The translations under genes were made by a program, and so were the position numbers. The notes beneath the pieces are model-generated. The model was given only the letters and a program-made list of their open reading frames with translations. It had not been told where the DNA came from and searched no databases. From Acidimicrobiaceae bacterium (GTDB lineage: Bacteria; Actinomycetota; Acidimicrobiia; Acidimicrobiales; JAUTXP01), in contig JAUTXP010000054.1 in NCBI GenBank assembly GCA_030837965.1, positions 19,712 to 83,711 of the forward strand: a DNA stretch of 64,000 nt. Direction: 5' to 3'. Each line of letters starts with the position of its first letter. The first letter of the stretch is position 1. Of this stretch, positions 42,598-52,412 are shown piece after piece.

Positions 42598-43716
42598 TCA
42601 GGCGCCGATCGACTGGGCCGCCGTCTTGGCCTGCTCGCGCAGCGAGGAAGGCAGCGGCGCGTAGTACAGGCTCTCAGCCGTGGTCTGCCCGGCGGTGAGG
42701 GCATACAGGACGAAGGACTTGAGCAGCTTGGCCTTGGCCGCGTCGGCGGGCTTGCGGGGCACGATCACGAACGTGGTGGTCGAGATCGGGTAGGCCGACG
42801 CATCGGTGGGCTTGTAGTTGATCTTGACCTTGAGGTCGGACGGGACCTCGGCACCGGCCAGGGCGGCGGCGACCGCCGCGCCGTCGGGGCCGACGAACTG
42901 CCCCGCCTCGTTCTTGATCCTGGCGATGCCCAGCCCCGCGCCCTTGGCGAAGGAGACCTCGGAGTAGCCGATGGCCCCGTCCGTCTGCTTGACCGCACCA
43001 CTCACGCCGTCGGAGCCCTTGGCCCCCTGGCCGGTGGGCCAGGGAACGTCCTTGCCCGAGCCCGCCGTCCACGTGCCGGGTCCGGCCGCGGTCAGGTAGG
43101 CGGTGAATGCGGCCGTCGTGCCCGAGCCGTCGGAGCGGTGGACGACCTGGATACCGGTCGAGGGCAGGCTGGCGCCGCTGTTGTCGGCCTTGATGGCGGC
43201 GTCGTCCCACTTGGTGATCTTGCCTGCGAAGATGCCCGCCAGCGTCTCAGGCGAGAGCTTCAGGTCCTTGACCGTGCTGAGGTTGTACTCGACCGCGATG
43301 CCGCCGGCCGACCACGGGATGTGGAGGACGGCGCCCGTCTTGGCGCTGGCCGCGGCCTCCTCGTCGGGCTTCATCGTGACATCGGAGCCCGCGAAGTCGA
43401 CGGTGCCCGCGATGAACTGCTGGATGCCCGCGCCCGAGCCGACGCCCTGGTAGTTGACGGTCGCCCCCGGGCAGGCCGTCGCGTAGTCCTTGATCCACTG
43501 CTGGGCGATGGTCTGGACGAACGTGGAGCCCGCGCCCGAGATCGACCCGCTGGCGCAGTCGACCGTGGCCTTGGGCTCCGTGGTCGATCCCGACCCGGCC
43601 GCGCTGCCCGAGTTGTTGTCGCTGCCGCACGCGCCCGCGACCAGGGCGAGCAGCACCGCGGCGACGACGGCGGTGACGGGCGGCCGGCCACGTCGTGAGA
43701 TGAGGTTGTTGTTCAC
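42598..43716 (-). CDS. pstS: Phosphate-binding lipoprotein PstS
   Basis: 372 aa from the GTG at 43716. Signal peptide with lipobox LVAGAC, lipid Cys C30. The phosphate-binding motifs are GAGSTFVQTIAQQWIKDY, then GSGAGIQQFIAGTVDFAGSD and HRSDGSGTTAAFTAYL. First gene of the operon pstSCAB-senX3-regX3-phoU. No ribosome site is clear before the GTG; the mRNA may be leaderless. A PHO-box-like array is 41-73 nt upstream. Confidence 0.96.
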   Translation of the reverse strand: MNNNLISRRGRPPVTAVVAAVLLALVAGACGSDNNSGSAAGSGSTTEPKATVDCASGSISGAGSTFVQTIAQQWIKDYATACPGATVNYQGVGSGAGIQQFIAGTVDFAGSDVTMKPDEEAAASAKTGAVLHIPWSAGGIAVEYNLSTVKDLKLSPETLAGIFAGKITKWDDAAIKADNSGASLPSTGIQVVHRSDGSGTTAAFTAYLTAAGPGTWTAGSGKDVPWPTGQGAKGSDGVSGAVKQTDGAIGYSEVSFAKGAGLGIARIKNEAGQFVGPDGAAVAAALAGAEVPSDLKVKINYKPTDASAYPISTTTFVIVPRKPADAAKAKLLKSFVLYALTAGQTTAESLYYAPLPSSLREQAKTAAQSIGA

Positions 43717-43756
43717 GCCGCCGACCGTACGAAGGCAAGGTGGCGCGTCGGCATCG

Positions 43757-43789
43757 GCTGAGCAAACAACGGGTGAACACCCCGCAAAC
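43757..43789 (-). promoter_or_regulatory. Candidate PHO box upstream of pstS
   Basis: Read on the minus strand, three contiguous 11-nt units begin GTTTGCG, GTTCACC and GTTTGCT. Direct-repeat units of 11 nt starting with GTTCA are the known PhoP-binding sites in Streptomyces. The array lies 41-73 nt upstream of the pstS start. Confidence 0.6.
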
Positions 43790-43824
43790 AGTTGCGTCCG
43801 CCCCCCCGGCGCCCCCCGCCTTTC

Positions 43825-43875
43825 CGTTCTGGGCACCTTTTCTTGTCGTATGGCCAAGAAAAGGTGCCCAGAACG
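43825..43875. repeat. Hairpin repeat family B, copy 2
   Basis: A perfect 20-bp stem (43825-43844 with 43856-43875) around the loop GTCGTATGGCC. It differs from copy 1 at 37300-37352 by one loop base. It lies between the pstS promoter and the 3' end of the GNAT gene, where it can terminate that gene. Both copies have the same orientation and flank the whole pst-pho operon. Confidence 0.85.
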
Positions 43876-43899
43876 CTGTCCGGGGAGGGCTCGGCGGCG

Positions 43900-44442
43900 C
43901 TACGGGACGCTGTCCACCGCGCACCGATCTGCCAACGGCATCTTGAGTTCGACGACGCCGTGCCCGTAGGTGCGTTCCGACACGAGGCCGGTGCGGGTGA
44001 AGAGGTCCAGCATCTTGCGGTTGTCGGCGAGGGTCTCCGCCACGAACCGCGTGATGCCCACCTCCCTGGCCGCGGTGGCGAGGTGGTGGAACAGCAACGT
44101 GGCGATCCCGAGCCTTTGGTGGTCGTCGCGTGTGACGAACGCGACCTCCGCGTCGGTGCCGTCAAGCCGGTCGTAGCGACCGACGCCGACGAGGTCCGAG
44201 CCCGCGAGCGCTACGAATGCCTGTCGGTCTCTGTGGTCGACCGTCGTGAACCGCTCTACTTCGTGCGCGCTGAGGTGCGGATGCATTGCGAAAAAGCGCG
44301 TCCGTTGACTCTCCGGTGAGAGGGATTCGTGGAAGCGGACGAGTTCGTCCGCGTCGGTCGAGGCGATGGGGCGAATGGCCACCGTCGTGCCGTTGCGCAA
44401 CCGATGATCGATCACAGTGACGCCGAGGTCGATGACAGCCAT
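43900..44442 (-). CDS. GNAT family N-acetyltransferase
   Basis: 180 aa. The ATG at 44442 follows GAGAGGAACATC. N-terminal GTTVAIRPIASTDADELVRFHESLS matches the RimI-like domain found also in bacterial protein acetyltransferases, and the acetyl-CoA loop is DHQRLGIATLLFHHLATAA. It is downstream of and co-directional with the membrane-protein gene at 44501-45160, hence perhaps under the same DosR-like control. Confidence 0.88.
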   Translation of the reverse strand: MAVIDLGVTVIDHRLRNGTTVAIRPIASTDADELVRFHESLSPESQRTRFFAMHPHLSAHEVERFTTVDHRDRQAFVALAGSDLVGVGRYDRLDGTDAEVAFVTRDDHQRLGIATLLFHHLATAAREVGITRFVAETLADNRKMLDLFTRTGLVSERTYGHGVVELKMPLADRCAVDSVP

Positions 44443-44500
44443 GATGTTCCTCTCCAGTTCGTAGAGCCGATGAAGCGGTCAGCCGTGTTGTCGATCAGCT

Positions 44501-45160
44501 TCAGACGGTTACGGGCTGCCTGGCACTGGTGTCGATCTTCACGGGCTTGGGCACTGCGGCAAAGGCCTCGTCCTTCGAGGTCCTGAGCGCATGGACGAAG
44601 CCGGCGATGGACAGCAGGGCCAAGAGGGCGGCGACGATGAAGGCCACGGTTGCGACCTGCTCGCCCTTCACGCCGAAGACACTGAAGCCGAAGGACGTGA
44701 GCAGAAGGCCCCGAAGGGTCTCGCCCTTGAAGAGGGTCTCACGCTGCGCCGTGGTGGCCGTGAGCTGCTTCTGCAGGTCGGGAAGCGCGGGATCGTTGGC
44801 CGCAGTGGCTGCCTTCACCTTGGCAGTCAGCGCGCTTTGCGGAGTCCCGAGATCGGCATAGGTCTGGCCGTTGGCGACCGACTTGAGGTGTAGTCCGATG
44901 AAGTCGTTCGCGTAGCACTCGGCCTGCTTCCCGGTGGTGAGGGGCTGCCCGGCGAACTGCACGAGGCATGCTGACCGCGCCTCTTCGGGTGTGAGGGTGT
45001 CGGCCGTCTTGAACGTGATGTTCTGCTGGCTCAACTGGTTCTTCACGTAATCCTTGGCGAAGTTCGCGTTGCTGGTCATGACGAGGCCGAGCACGAGCAG
45101 GAGGCCCGCGAGTGCGATTCCTCCAGTGCTGAAGAGGACGTCCAATGTTCTGCGTTTCAT
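44501..45160 (-). CDS. Two-helix membrane protein of unknown family
   Basis: 219 aa. The ATG at 45160 follows AAGGAGAAGCGAAG. One helix at residues 12-30 and another near 165-190 flank an extracytoplasmic domain with two Cys (ARSACLVQF and QAECYANDF), possibly disulphide-linked. The domain is helical (LTAKVKAATAANDPALPDLQKQL). No named family recognised. A DosR-box-like site lies about 68 nt upstream of the start, suggesting induction by hypoxia or redox stress. Confidence 0.75.
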   Translation of the reverse strand: MKRRTLDVLFSTGGIALAGLLLVLGLVMTSNANFAKDYVKNQLSQQNITFKTADTLTPEEARSACLVQFAGQPLTTGKQAECYANDFIGLHLKSVANGQTYADLGTPQSALTAKVKAATAANDPALPDLQKQLTATTAQRETLFKGETLRGLLLTSFGFSVFGVKGEQVATVAFIVAALLALLSIAGFVHALRTSKDEAFAAVPKPVKIDTSARQPVTV

Positions 45161-45218
45161 CTTCGCTTCTCCTTGAAGTGAGTTCTGTAGTGATCATCTG
45201 CTGCGCCGCCCGCCACGA

Positions 45219-45238
45219 GTAGGGACGAAGGTCCCGGA
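45219..45238 (-). promoter_or_regulatory. DosR/DevR-box-like site 1
   Basis: GGGAC-GAAG-GTCCC at 45222-45235 is a perfect inverted repeat matching the core of the mycobacterial DosR consensus (GGGACTWWAGTCCC). It is centred about 68 nt upstream of the minus-strand membrane-protein gene. Confidence 0.55.
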
Positions 45239-45403
45239 TCGGACGGGCTTGCGGCACCTCCTGTGCGGGTGACGACCACCTCGAGAGCCGATGTGGGTCA
45301 CATGGCTGCCCGGTCATGCGAGTCGGACCGCGAGGCGAACGTTGCAGGCGCGCCGACGGCTTCGGCGAGATCGAACGCCGGGGCGGCCGGGAAGCAGGCT
45401 GAC

Positions 45404-45423
45404 GTCGGGACCTTCGGCCCTGC
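45404..45423 (+). promoter_or_regulatory. DosR/DevR-box-like site 2
   Basis: TCGGGAC-CTTC-GGCCC at 45405-45420 matches the DosR core with one change in the right arm. It is centred about 34 nt upstream of the ATG at 45448 of the flavoprotein gene, an activator-like position. Confidence 0.5.
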
Positions 45424-45447
45424 CGTCGCGCCGGCCGCCCGGTCACG

Positions 45448-45885
45448 ATGGAGGTCATGGAAGTCGACCGCAACGGTCTCGAAGTCTTGGAGCGCGAGGA
45501 ATGCCTGCGTCTGTTGGCGTCGGCGACCATCGGCCGTATCGGCTTCACGTCAGGCGCACTCCCGACGGTGCTGCCCGTCAACTTTCATCTCGACGGCGAG
45601 CGCATCCTCGTGCGCACTGGGCGCGGCAGCAAGCTCGACGCCGCGGTGCACAACGCGGTGGTGGCGTTCGAGGTCGACGATTTCGACTCGATCTATCACT
45701 CGGGCTGGAGTGTGGCCGTGATCGGCGTGGCGACCGAGGTCAGTGACCCGATCGAGGTTGACGAGGCGTACAGGATGCCGATCGCGCGTTGGGCGACAAT
45801 GGGGGATGAAGCGGTGCTCGCCATCTCCACCGCGCTCGTGTCCGGGCGGCGCATCACGGCCGACACGCTGCCGCTTCAGAGGTGA
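45448..45885 (+). CDS. Pyridoxamine 5'-phosphate oxidase-like protein (DosR-regulon type)
   Basis: A 145-aa split-barrel flavoprotein. It resembles the short PPOX proteins of the mycobacterial dormancy regulon in the pattern ECLRLLASATIGRIGF, then PVNFHLDGERILVRTGRGSKL and VAFEVDDFD..SGWSVAVIG. The ATG at 45448 or 45457 may be used. Its stop is 1 nt from the convergent kinase stop. A DosR-box-like site lies directly upstream. Confidence 0.85.
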   Translation: MEVMEVDRNGLEVLEREECLRLLASATIGRIGFTSGALPTVLPVNFHLDGERILVRTGRGSKLDAAVHNAVVAFEVDDFDSIYHSGWSVAVIGVATEVSDPIEVDEAYRMPIARWATMGDEAVLAISTALVSGRRITADTLPLQR

Positions 45886-45886
45886 G

Positions 45887-47738
<1,852 letters not shown>

Positions 47739-47864
47739 GCGAGGACGGGCACGCAGGCCGCCTCGCTCGCAGCAGTGAGGCGGAGCCGTAGTACCAACGA
47801 ACCGGCTTGAAGCTCACGCTGGGCCTGCGCCGGCCGATTGAGTCCGTTGGAGGAGGTTTGGGCC

Positions 47865-48695
47865 ATGGCGAAGTCGGTTCGGGCAATTCGGACCTCGGCG
47901 CGTGCAGCCTGGCTGCCGACCGGCCGCGGGCTCCAAGACGCGGTGTGGCAGCGGCGCCACCGCGGCATCGTCATGCTGCTCTGGGCCCATGCCGTCGGGC
48001 TTGCCCTGTTCGCCCTGATCCGTGGCTATAGCGCATACCACGCCGTCGCCGATGCCGGGGTCATCGCCCTCCTCGCCCTGGCCGCCTCGTACCCGGCGGG
48101 CAGCGCTCGCCTTCGCAGCGCCATCGCCACGCTCGGGTTGATCTCCTCGTCGGCCGTGTTCGTCCACTTGTCGGGCGGTGTCGTGGAGGCGCACTTCCAC
48201 TTCTTCGCCATGATCGGGATCATCACGCTGTACCAGGACTGGGTCCCGTTCGGGCTGGCCATCGTGTTCGTGGCCATCCACCACGGCGTGGCCGGCACCC
48301 TTGATCCCAGCGGGGTCTACAACCACTATGCGGCAGTCAACAACCCGTGGAAATGGGGCCTCATCCACGGCGGGCTCGTGCTGTTCGCGTCGGCGGCCAA
48401 CGTGTACGCGTGGCGGCTCAACGAGGAGTCTGCGGGGGAGGCCGAGGCCTACCGGCAGCGGCTGGAGGAGGCCAAGCGCCGGCGTCAGTCGGCCCTGGAG
48501 ATCAACGACAACGTCGTCCAAGGCCTGGCGGTGGTGACGTCGGCCCTCGCCCTGGGACAGGACGCCCTGGCCCGTTCCGCCGCGGAGCGGACCATCGCCG
48601 CGGCGCGCGTCATCATGAGCGACCTGCTCGACGACGAGACTGACACCATCGTGGCGGGCTCGCTCCGCCGCGAGGTGGCGGCCGCGGCGCAATGA
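47865..48695 (+). CDS. Six-helix membrane sensor with kinase-like dimerisation helix but no ATPase domain
   Basis: 276 aa. The ATG at 47865 follows GGAGGAGG. About six helices at residues 30-190 include the His-rich motif VEAHFHFFAMIGIITLYQDW and AIHHGVAG, seen in membrane sensors of kinases and cyclases. A coiled coil then leads to EINDNVVQGLAVVTSALALGQ, resembling a HisKA_3 phosphoacceptor helix where the usual His-Asp is Asn-Asp. No HATPase domain follows. It overlaps a receiver gene (ATGA). It may be a signalling anchor that works with another kinase. Confidence 0.75.
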   Translation: MAKSVRAIRTSARAAWLPTGRGLQDAVWQRRHRGIVMLLWAHAVGLALFALIRGYSAYHAVADAGVIALLALAASYPAGSARLRSAIATLGLISSSAVFVHLSGGVVEAHFHFFAMIGIITLYQDWVPFGLAIVFVAIHHGVAGTLDPSGVYNHYAAVNNPWKWGLIHGGLVLFASAANVYAWRLNEESAGEAEAYRQRLEEAKRRRQSALEINDNVVQGLAVVTSALALGQDALARSAAERTIAAARVIMSDLLDDETDTIVAGSLRREVAAAAQ

Positions 48696-49063
48696 TGACG
48701 CTCACTCGACTCCGACGGGTGCTCATCGCCGACGACGTGCGCGACCTGCGCATGCTGCTGCGCATGGCCTTGGAGTCCGCTGGTGAGTTCGAGGTCGTGG
48801 CCGAGGCCGAGGATGGCGCGCAGGCCATCACGCAGGCCCAGTCCCACCAGCCCGACCTCGTCCTGCTCGATCTCTCCATGCCTGTGCTCGACGGCTTGGA
48901 GGCCCTGCCCCAGATTCGTGCTGTCGCACCAGACGCGCAGGTCGTCGTGCTGTCCGGCTTCGAGGCATCGAAGATGCGCGACCGGGTGCTCGAAGGCGGG
49001 GCCATCGCCTACATCGAAAAGGGCGACATCGTGGCCACGGTGGGGCTGCTGCGCGACCTGTAG
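48692..49063 (+). CDS. Receiver-only response regulator
   Basis: A 123-aa CheY-like protein with DD at the acidic pocket (VLIADDVRDLRML), the phospho-acceptor in LVLLDLSMPVLDG, conserved Ser/Thr in VVLSGF and Lys in YIEKGD. No output domain. It overlaps the membrane sensor gene and is presumably its partner. It ends 49 nt before the MerR gene. Confidence 0.9.
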   Translation: MMTLTRLRRVLIADDVRDLRMLLRMALESAGEFEVVAEAEDGAQAITQAQSHQPDLVLLDLSMPVLDGLEALPQIRAVAPDAQVVVLSGFEASKMRDRVLEGGAIAYIEKGDIVATVGLLRDL

Positions 49064-49073
49064 CCATTTCCCC

Positions 49074-49104
49074 TTGCACCTGACGCGGCGTGAGGTCGTA
49101 CGGT
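49074..49104 (+). promoter_or_regulatory. MerR-type promoter with 19-bp spacer and palindromic operator
   Basis: -35 TTGCAC (49074-49079) and -10-like TACGGT (49099-49104) are 19 bp apart, the long spacer that MerR activators require. Between them lies a near-perfect palindrome, ACCTGACGC-G-GCGTGAGGT (49078-49096, one mismatched pair). The GTG of the MerR gene at 49112 falls at about the expected transcription start, so the mRNA may be leaderless. Confidence 0.6.
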
Positions 49105-49111
49105 CCATCGT

Positions 49112-49912
49112 GTGGGCGAGAGCGGCAATGACGTAGAGCGACGAGTCGGCCAGTTGGCCATTGCGTCGGGTCTCACCGTCCGCACCTTGCACTACTACGA
49201 GGAGATCGGGCTGCTGGTCGCGTCCCGTCGCACCGACGCCGGGCACCGGCTGTACGCCGACGACGACGTCGAGCGCCTCTACCGGATCTGTCTCTTGCGC
49301 CGACTGGGCCTGCCACTGAGCGAGATCGGCCGCGCCCTCGACGACCCGGCTTGGAGCCTGGGCGCGGCAATGGCCACCCACCTGAGCGATCTCGAGCGAC
49401 GGCTCGACGCGGCAGGCCGGTTGCGGGGCCGCCTGGCGCAGCTCGTGGCGTCGACGGAAGCCCACGACGGACCGCTGACCGATGACCTACTGCACGTCTT
49501 GGAGGAGATGACCATGCTCGACGCCACGGTGCAACGCCGGATCTCGATTCTTGTGTATTCCGATCTGGAGGCCGCCTTCGACTACCTGCAACGGGTCTTC
49601 GGGCTCGGCCCCGGGCAGCTCACGCGTGACGGTGACGGAGCCGTCGTGCACGGCGAGCTGCAAGCGGGCGACGGCGTGGTGTGGCTGCACCCCGAGTCGC
49701 CCGAGTTCGGACTGTCCTCGCCCCGAACGCTGGGCGGGGCCACGGCCAGCCACGCCGTGATGGTCGACGACGTCGACGCCCATTTCCGACACGCCTCCGA
49801 GCAGGGCGCGGTCATCGACTACGAGCCCGTCGATCAGCCCTATGGCTATCGGGAGTACAGCGCGCGGGACAGCGAAGGCGCGCTGTGGTCGTTCATGAAG
49901 CCGCTGGACTGA
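49112..49912 (+). CDS. MerR-family regulator fused to a VOC (glyoxalase-like) domain
   Basis: 266 aa. Residues 10-80 form the MerR winged helix (RVGQLAIASGLTVRTLHYYEEIGLL, AGHRLYADDDVERLYRICLLRRLGLPLSEIGRAL), then a dimerisation coiled coil, and residues about 145-266 a VOC domain (ISILVYSDLEAAFDYLQRVFGLG, later SHAVMVDDVDAHFRHASEQGA and YREYSARDSEGALWSFM). The VOC part probably binds the effector, like the antibiotic- or electrophile-binding VOC proteins; an enzyme role is also possible. Probably autoregulated through the upstream promoter. Confidence 0.9.
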   Translation: MGESGNDVERRVGQLAIASGLTVRTLHYYEEIGLLVASRRTDAGHRLYADDDVERLYRICLLRRLGLPLSEIGRALDDPAWSLGAAMATHLSDLERRLDAAGRLRGRLAQLVASTEAHDGPLTDDLLHVLEEMTMLDATVQRRISILVYSDLEAAFDYLQRVFGLGPGQLTRDGDGAVVHGELQAGDGVVWLHPESPEFGLSSPRTLGGATASHAVMVDDVDAHFRHASEQGAVIDYEPVDQPYGYREYSARDSEGALWSFMKPLD

Positions 49913-49955
49913 ACGGCGCCAACCAGGAGGCACCCCCGTGCCGACCCCCCTCGCG

Positions 49956-49986
49956 CTTTTCCACAGCACCTGTTGCTGTGGAAAAG
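49956..49986. terminator. Palindrome family A, copy 2 (bidirectional terminator)
   Basis: The 13-bp stem CTTTTCCACAGCA/TGCTGTGGAAAAG with loop CCTGT lies between the convergent MerR-VOC (+) and GAF-ANTAR (-) genes. Confidence 0.8.
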
Positions 49987-49992
49987 TTGGCG

Positions 49993-50700
49993 TCAGGCCG
50001 GGTCGGGGGCGGTGGCCGCCTTCACGATGCGGGTGGCGATGTCGCGCAGCTTGACGTTCTCGCGCTGCGAGGCCCGCACCAACAGCTCGAAGGCCTCCTC
50101 CGCGTCGCAGTGCTGGGCCGCCATCAGCACGCCCTTGGCCTGCTCGATCACGGCCCTGCTCTTCATGGCCTGGCCCAGCCGCTCGCTGAGTCCTCGCGCG
50201 TCCCAATAGGCCTGCGAGTTGGCCAGCACGATGGCCGCCTGTGCCGCGAACTGGCCCGCCGTTTCCTGCGAACTCTGGTCGAAGCCCCGCTCGCGTCGTG
50301 AGTAGAGGTTCATGGCACCCACGCCCTGTGCGTCGACGACGAGCGGCAACGACAGTGTGCTCCCGATGCCATGGTCCGCTGCGGCCTGCCTGAACTCCGG
50401 CCATGGGCCGTCGGCCCGGGTCGACTCGATGGTGAACACGGCCTGCTCCCTGTACGCCTGCAGACACGGACCGTCGTTGGCGTCGTACTGGGCCTGGTCG
50501 ACGATGGCCGCCATCTCGTCGGTGAACGCAGCCGTCTTCGGACGCTGCTCCACCATCAGCGTGAGGCCCACGACGTCCGCGCCCGGCACGGATTGCACGG
50601 CCAACTCGGACACTCGCAACAACGTGTCCTCCAACGTGGCTTCGCCGACGAAGAACCTGGAGAGCGCGGCGAGAGCCCCACCGAGCGGTGAGTCGGACAT
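49993..50700 (-). CDS. GAF and ANTAR domain protein
   Basis: 235 aa. The ATG at 50700 follows GAAGGAGCAGTC. A GAF domain covers about residues 20-165 (AVQSVPGADVVGLTLM, NDGPCLQAYREQAVFTIEST, STLSLPLVVDAQGVGAMNLY). The C-terminal ANTAR domain (MKSRAVIEQAKGVLMAAQHCDAEEAFELLVRASQRENVKLRDIA) binds nascent RNA hairpins to prevent termination in the family. Signal and RNA targets unknown. Confidence 0.92.
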   Translation of the reverse strand: MSDSPLGGALAALSRFFVGEATLEDTLLRVSELAVQSVPGADVVGLTLMVEQRPKTAAFTDEMAAIVDQAQYDANDGPCLQAYREQAVFTIESTRADGPWPEFRQAAADHGIGSTLSLPLVVDAQGVGAMNLYSRRERGFDQSSQETAGQFAAQAAIVLANSQAYWDARGLSERLGQAMKSRAVIEQAKGVLMAAQHCDAEEAFELLVRASQRENVKLRDIATRIVKAATAPDPA

Positions 50701-50834
50701 GACTGCTCCTTCACGGGAGCCAGTCCGAACCTGGTCGTCAAGAACAGGGCCAACTCGAGGACCCCATCGTAGCCGTGATTTGCCCTTTTCCCCGGCCCCC
50801 CGCCCGCGCCCCTGACCCGACGGCCAGGCCGACC

Positions 50835-50840
50835 TACACT
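50835..50840 (+). promoter_or_regulatory. Probable -10 box for leaderless citrate synthase mRNA
   Basis: TACACT lies 9 nt before the GTG at 50850, the spacing of a -10 hexamer to a transcription start at the first codon base. No ribosome site is present. Confidence 0.4.
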
Positions 50841-50849
50841 TCGACCTTC

Positions 50850-52412
50850 GTGGCAGCACGCACGGTGGCCGACGTGATGAGCAGCCCGGTCCTCACTGCG
50901 ACCTCGTCGGCGACGCTGGCCGACGCCGCGTCGCGTATGAACGAGGGGCGCGTCGGCTCAGTGGTGGTCGTTGACGGTGGGCGGCCCATCGGCATTCTCA
51001 CCGAGCGCGACCTCGTCCGCTTCGCCGCAGCCGGGCACGACCCGACCGCGACCAAGGTCTCGGAGTGGATGACCGAAGCCCCGCACACGGTGAGCCCCGA
51101 CGCGTCCCTGACCGAGGCGTGGGACACGTTGGCCGAGAAGGGCTACCGCCACATCCCGGTGGTGGCCGACGGCCAGTTGGTGGGCATCGTGTCGCTGCGC
51201 GACCTGGTCAGGATCGCCCAGCTCCTCCCCGTGGATGACGGTCGGGCAGGCACGCTTGAGGCTCCTCGCGGGCTGGAAGGCGTCATCGTGGCCGAGACTG
51301 AGGTAGGCGACGTCCGGGGCCAGGAGGGCTTCTATCACTACCGGCAGTACAACGCCGTGGAACTGGCCGACAAACGCAGCCTCGAAGACGTGTGGCGGCT
51401 GCTGTTCGACGGCGAGCTGCCGACCGGTGCGGCCGAGCGTGACGCGTTCATGGACGAGGTCAGGCCGCTGCGCATCGTGCCGGACGCGGTGCGACCCCTG
51501 TTGCCCCAGATCGCAGCCGCGGGCCGGGCCCAGGACAGGGGGCTGCTGGACGGCTTGCGCACCGCGGTGTCGGCCGTGGCCCAGTCCCAAGCCTTTCAGC
51601 CGTCGCTCGATGTGGACGCGGCGACGTTGCGGGATAACGCCCTGCGCGTCTGCGCGGTCACGCCCACGTTGATCGCAGCCTTGTTCCGCTTGAGCCAGGG
51701 CCTCGACCCGATCGAGCCCCATCCCGACCTGGGCTACGCGGCCAACTACCTCTACATGATCAGCGGCGACGTGCCGGAGCCGGAGCGGGCCCGCGGCGTC
51801 GAGCAGTACCAGATCACCACCATCGACCACGGTTTCAACGCGTCCACCTTCACGGCGCGCGTCATTACATCGACCGGCGCCGACGTGGGCGCGGCCGTGG
51901 TTGGGGCCATCGGCGCGCTCTCTGGTCCGCTGCACGGCGGCGCGCCCAGCCGGGCCCTGGACATGCTCGACGCCATCGGCACGCCTGACAACGCCGAGCC
52001 GTGGATCAGGCACGCGGTGGAGACGGGCGGGCGCATCATGGGGTTCGGCCATCGGGTCTACAAGACGGACGACCCTCGCTCGGTCTTCATGCGCACCGTG
52101 GCCGAGCGGCTGGGCGGCGACAAGGTCGCGTTCGCCAAACAGGTCGAGCGCACCGTCGTGGAGGTGCTGGCCGATCTCAAGCCTGGCCGCCACCTGTATG
52201 CCAACGTCGAGTTCTACGCAGGCGTCGTCATGTACCGCTGCGGGCTGCCGCGCCAGATGTTCACGCCCACGTTCGCGTCGAGTCGCGTCATCGGCTGGTG
52301 CGCCAACATCCTCGAACAGTCGGCCGACAACCGGATTATCCGGCCCAGCGCCCGCTACGTCGGCCCGCCGCCGCCCCAGCCGGTGCCCACGGTGGCGGTG
52401 CCGTCGTCGTGA
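50850..52412 (+). CDS. CBS-domain pair fused to citrate synthase-like protein
   Basis: 520 aa from the GTG at 50850. Residues 1-120 carry two CBS motifs (VADVMSSPVLTATSSATLADAASRM, ILTERDLVRFAA; VSEWMTEAPHTVSPDASLTEAW, GIVSLRDLVRIAQ), which bind adenine nucleotides. The remainder is a citrate/2-methylcitrate synthase core: YRQYNAVELA, active-site His in GPLHGGAPSRAL, GFGHRVYKTDDPR, and NVEFYAGVVMY, where the usual catalytic Asp is replaced by Glu. The CBS pair suggests allosteric control by AMP/ATP. The Asp-to-Glu change could alter activity. Confidence 0.9.
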   Translation: MAARTVADVMSSPVLTATSSATLADAASRMNEGRVGSVVVVDGGRPIGILTERDLVRFAAAGHDPTATKVSEWMTEAPHTVSPDASLTEAWDTLAEKGYRHIPVVADGQLVGIVSLRDLVRIAQLLPVDDGRAGTLEAPRGLEGVIVAETEVGDVRGQEGFYHYRQYNAVELADKRSLEDVWRLLFDGELPTGAAERDAFMDEVRPLRIVPDAVRPLLPQIAAAGRAQDRGLLDGLRTAVSAVAQSQAFQPSLDVDAATLRDNALRVCAVTPTLIAALFRLSQGLDPIEPHPDLGYAANYLYMISGDVPEPERARGVEQYQITTIDHGFNASTFTARVITSTGADVGAAVVGAIGALSGPLHGGAPSRALDMLDAIGTPDNAEPWIRHAVETGGRIMGFGHRVYKTDDPRSVFMRTVAERLGGDKVAFAKQVERTVVEVLADLKPGRHLYANVEFYAGVVMYRCGLPRQMFTPTFASSRVIGWCANILEQSADNRIIRPSARYVGPPPPQPVPTVAVPSS

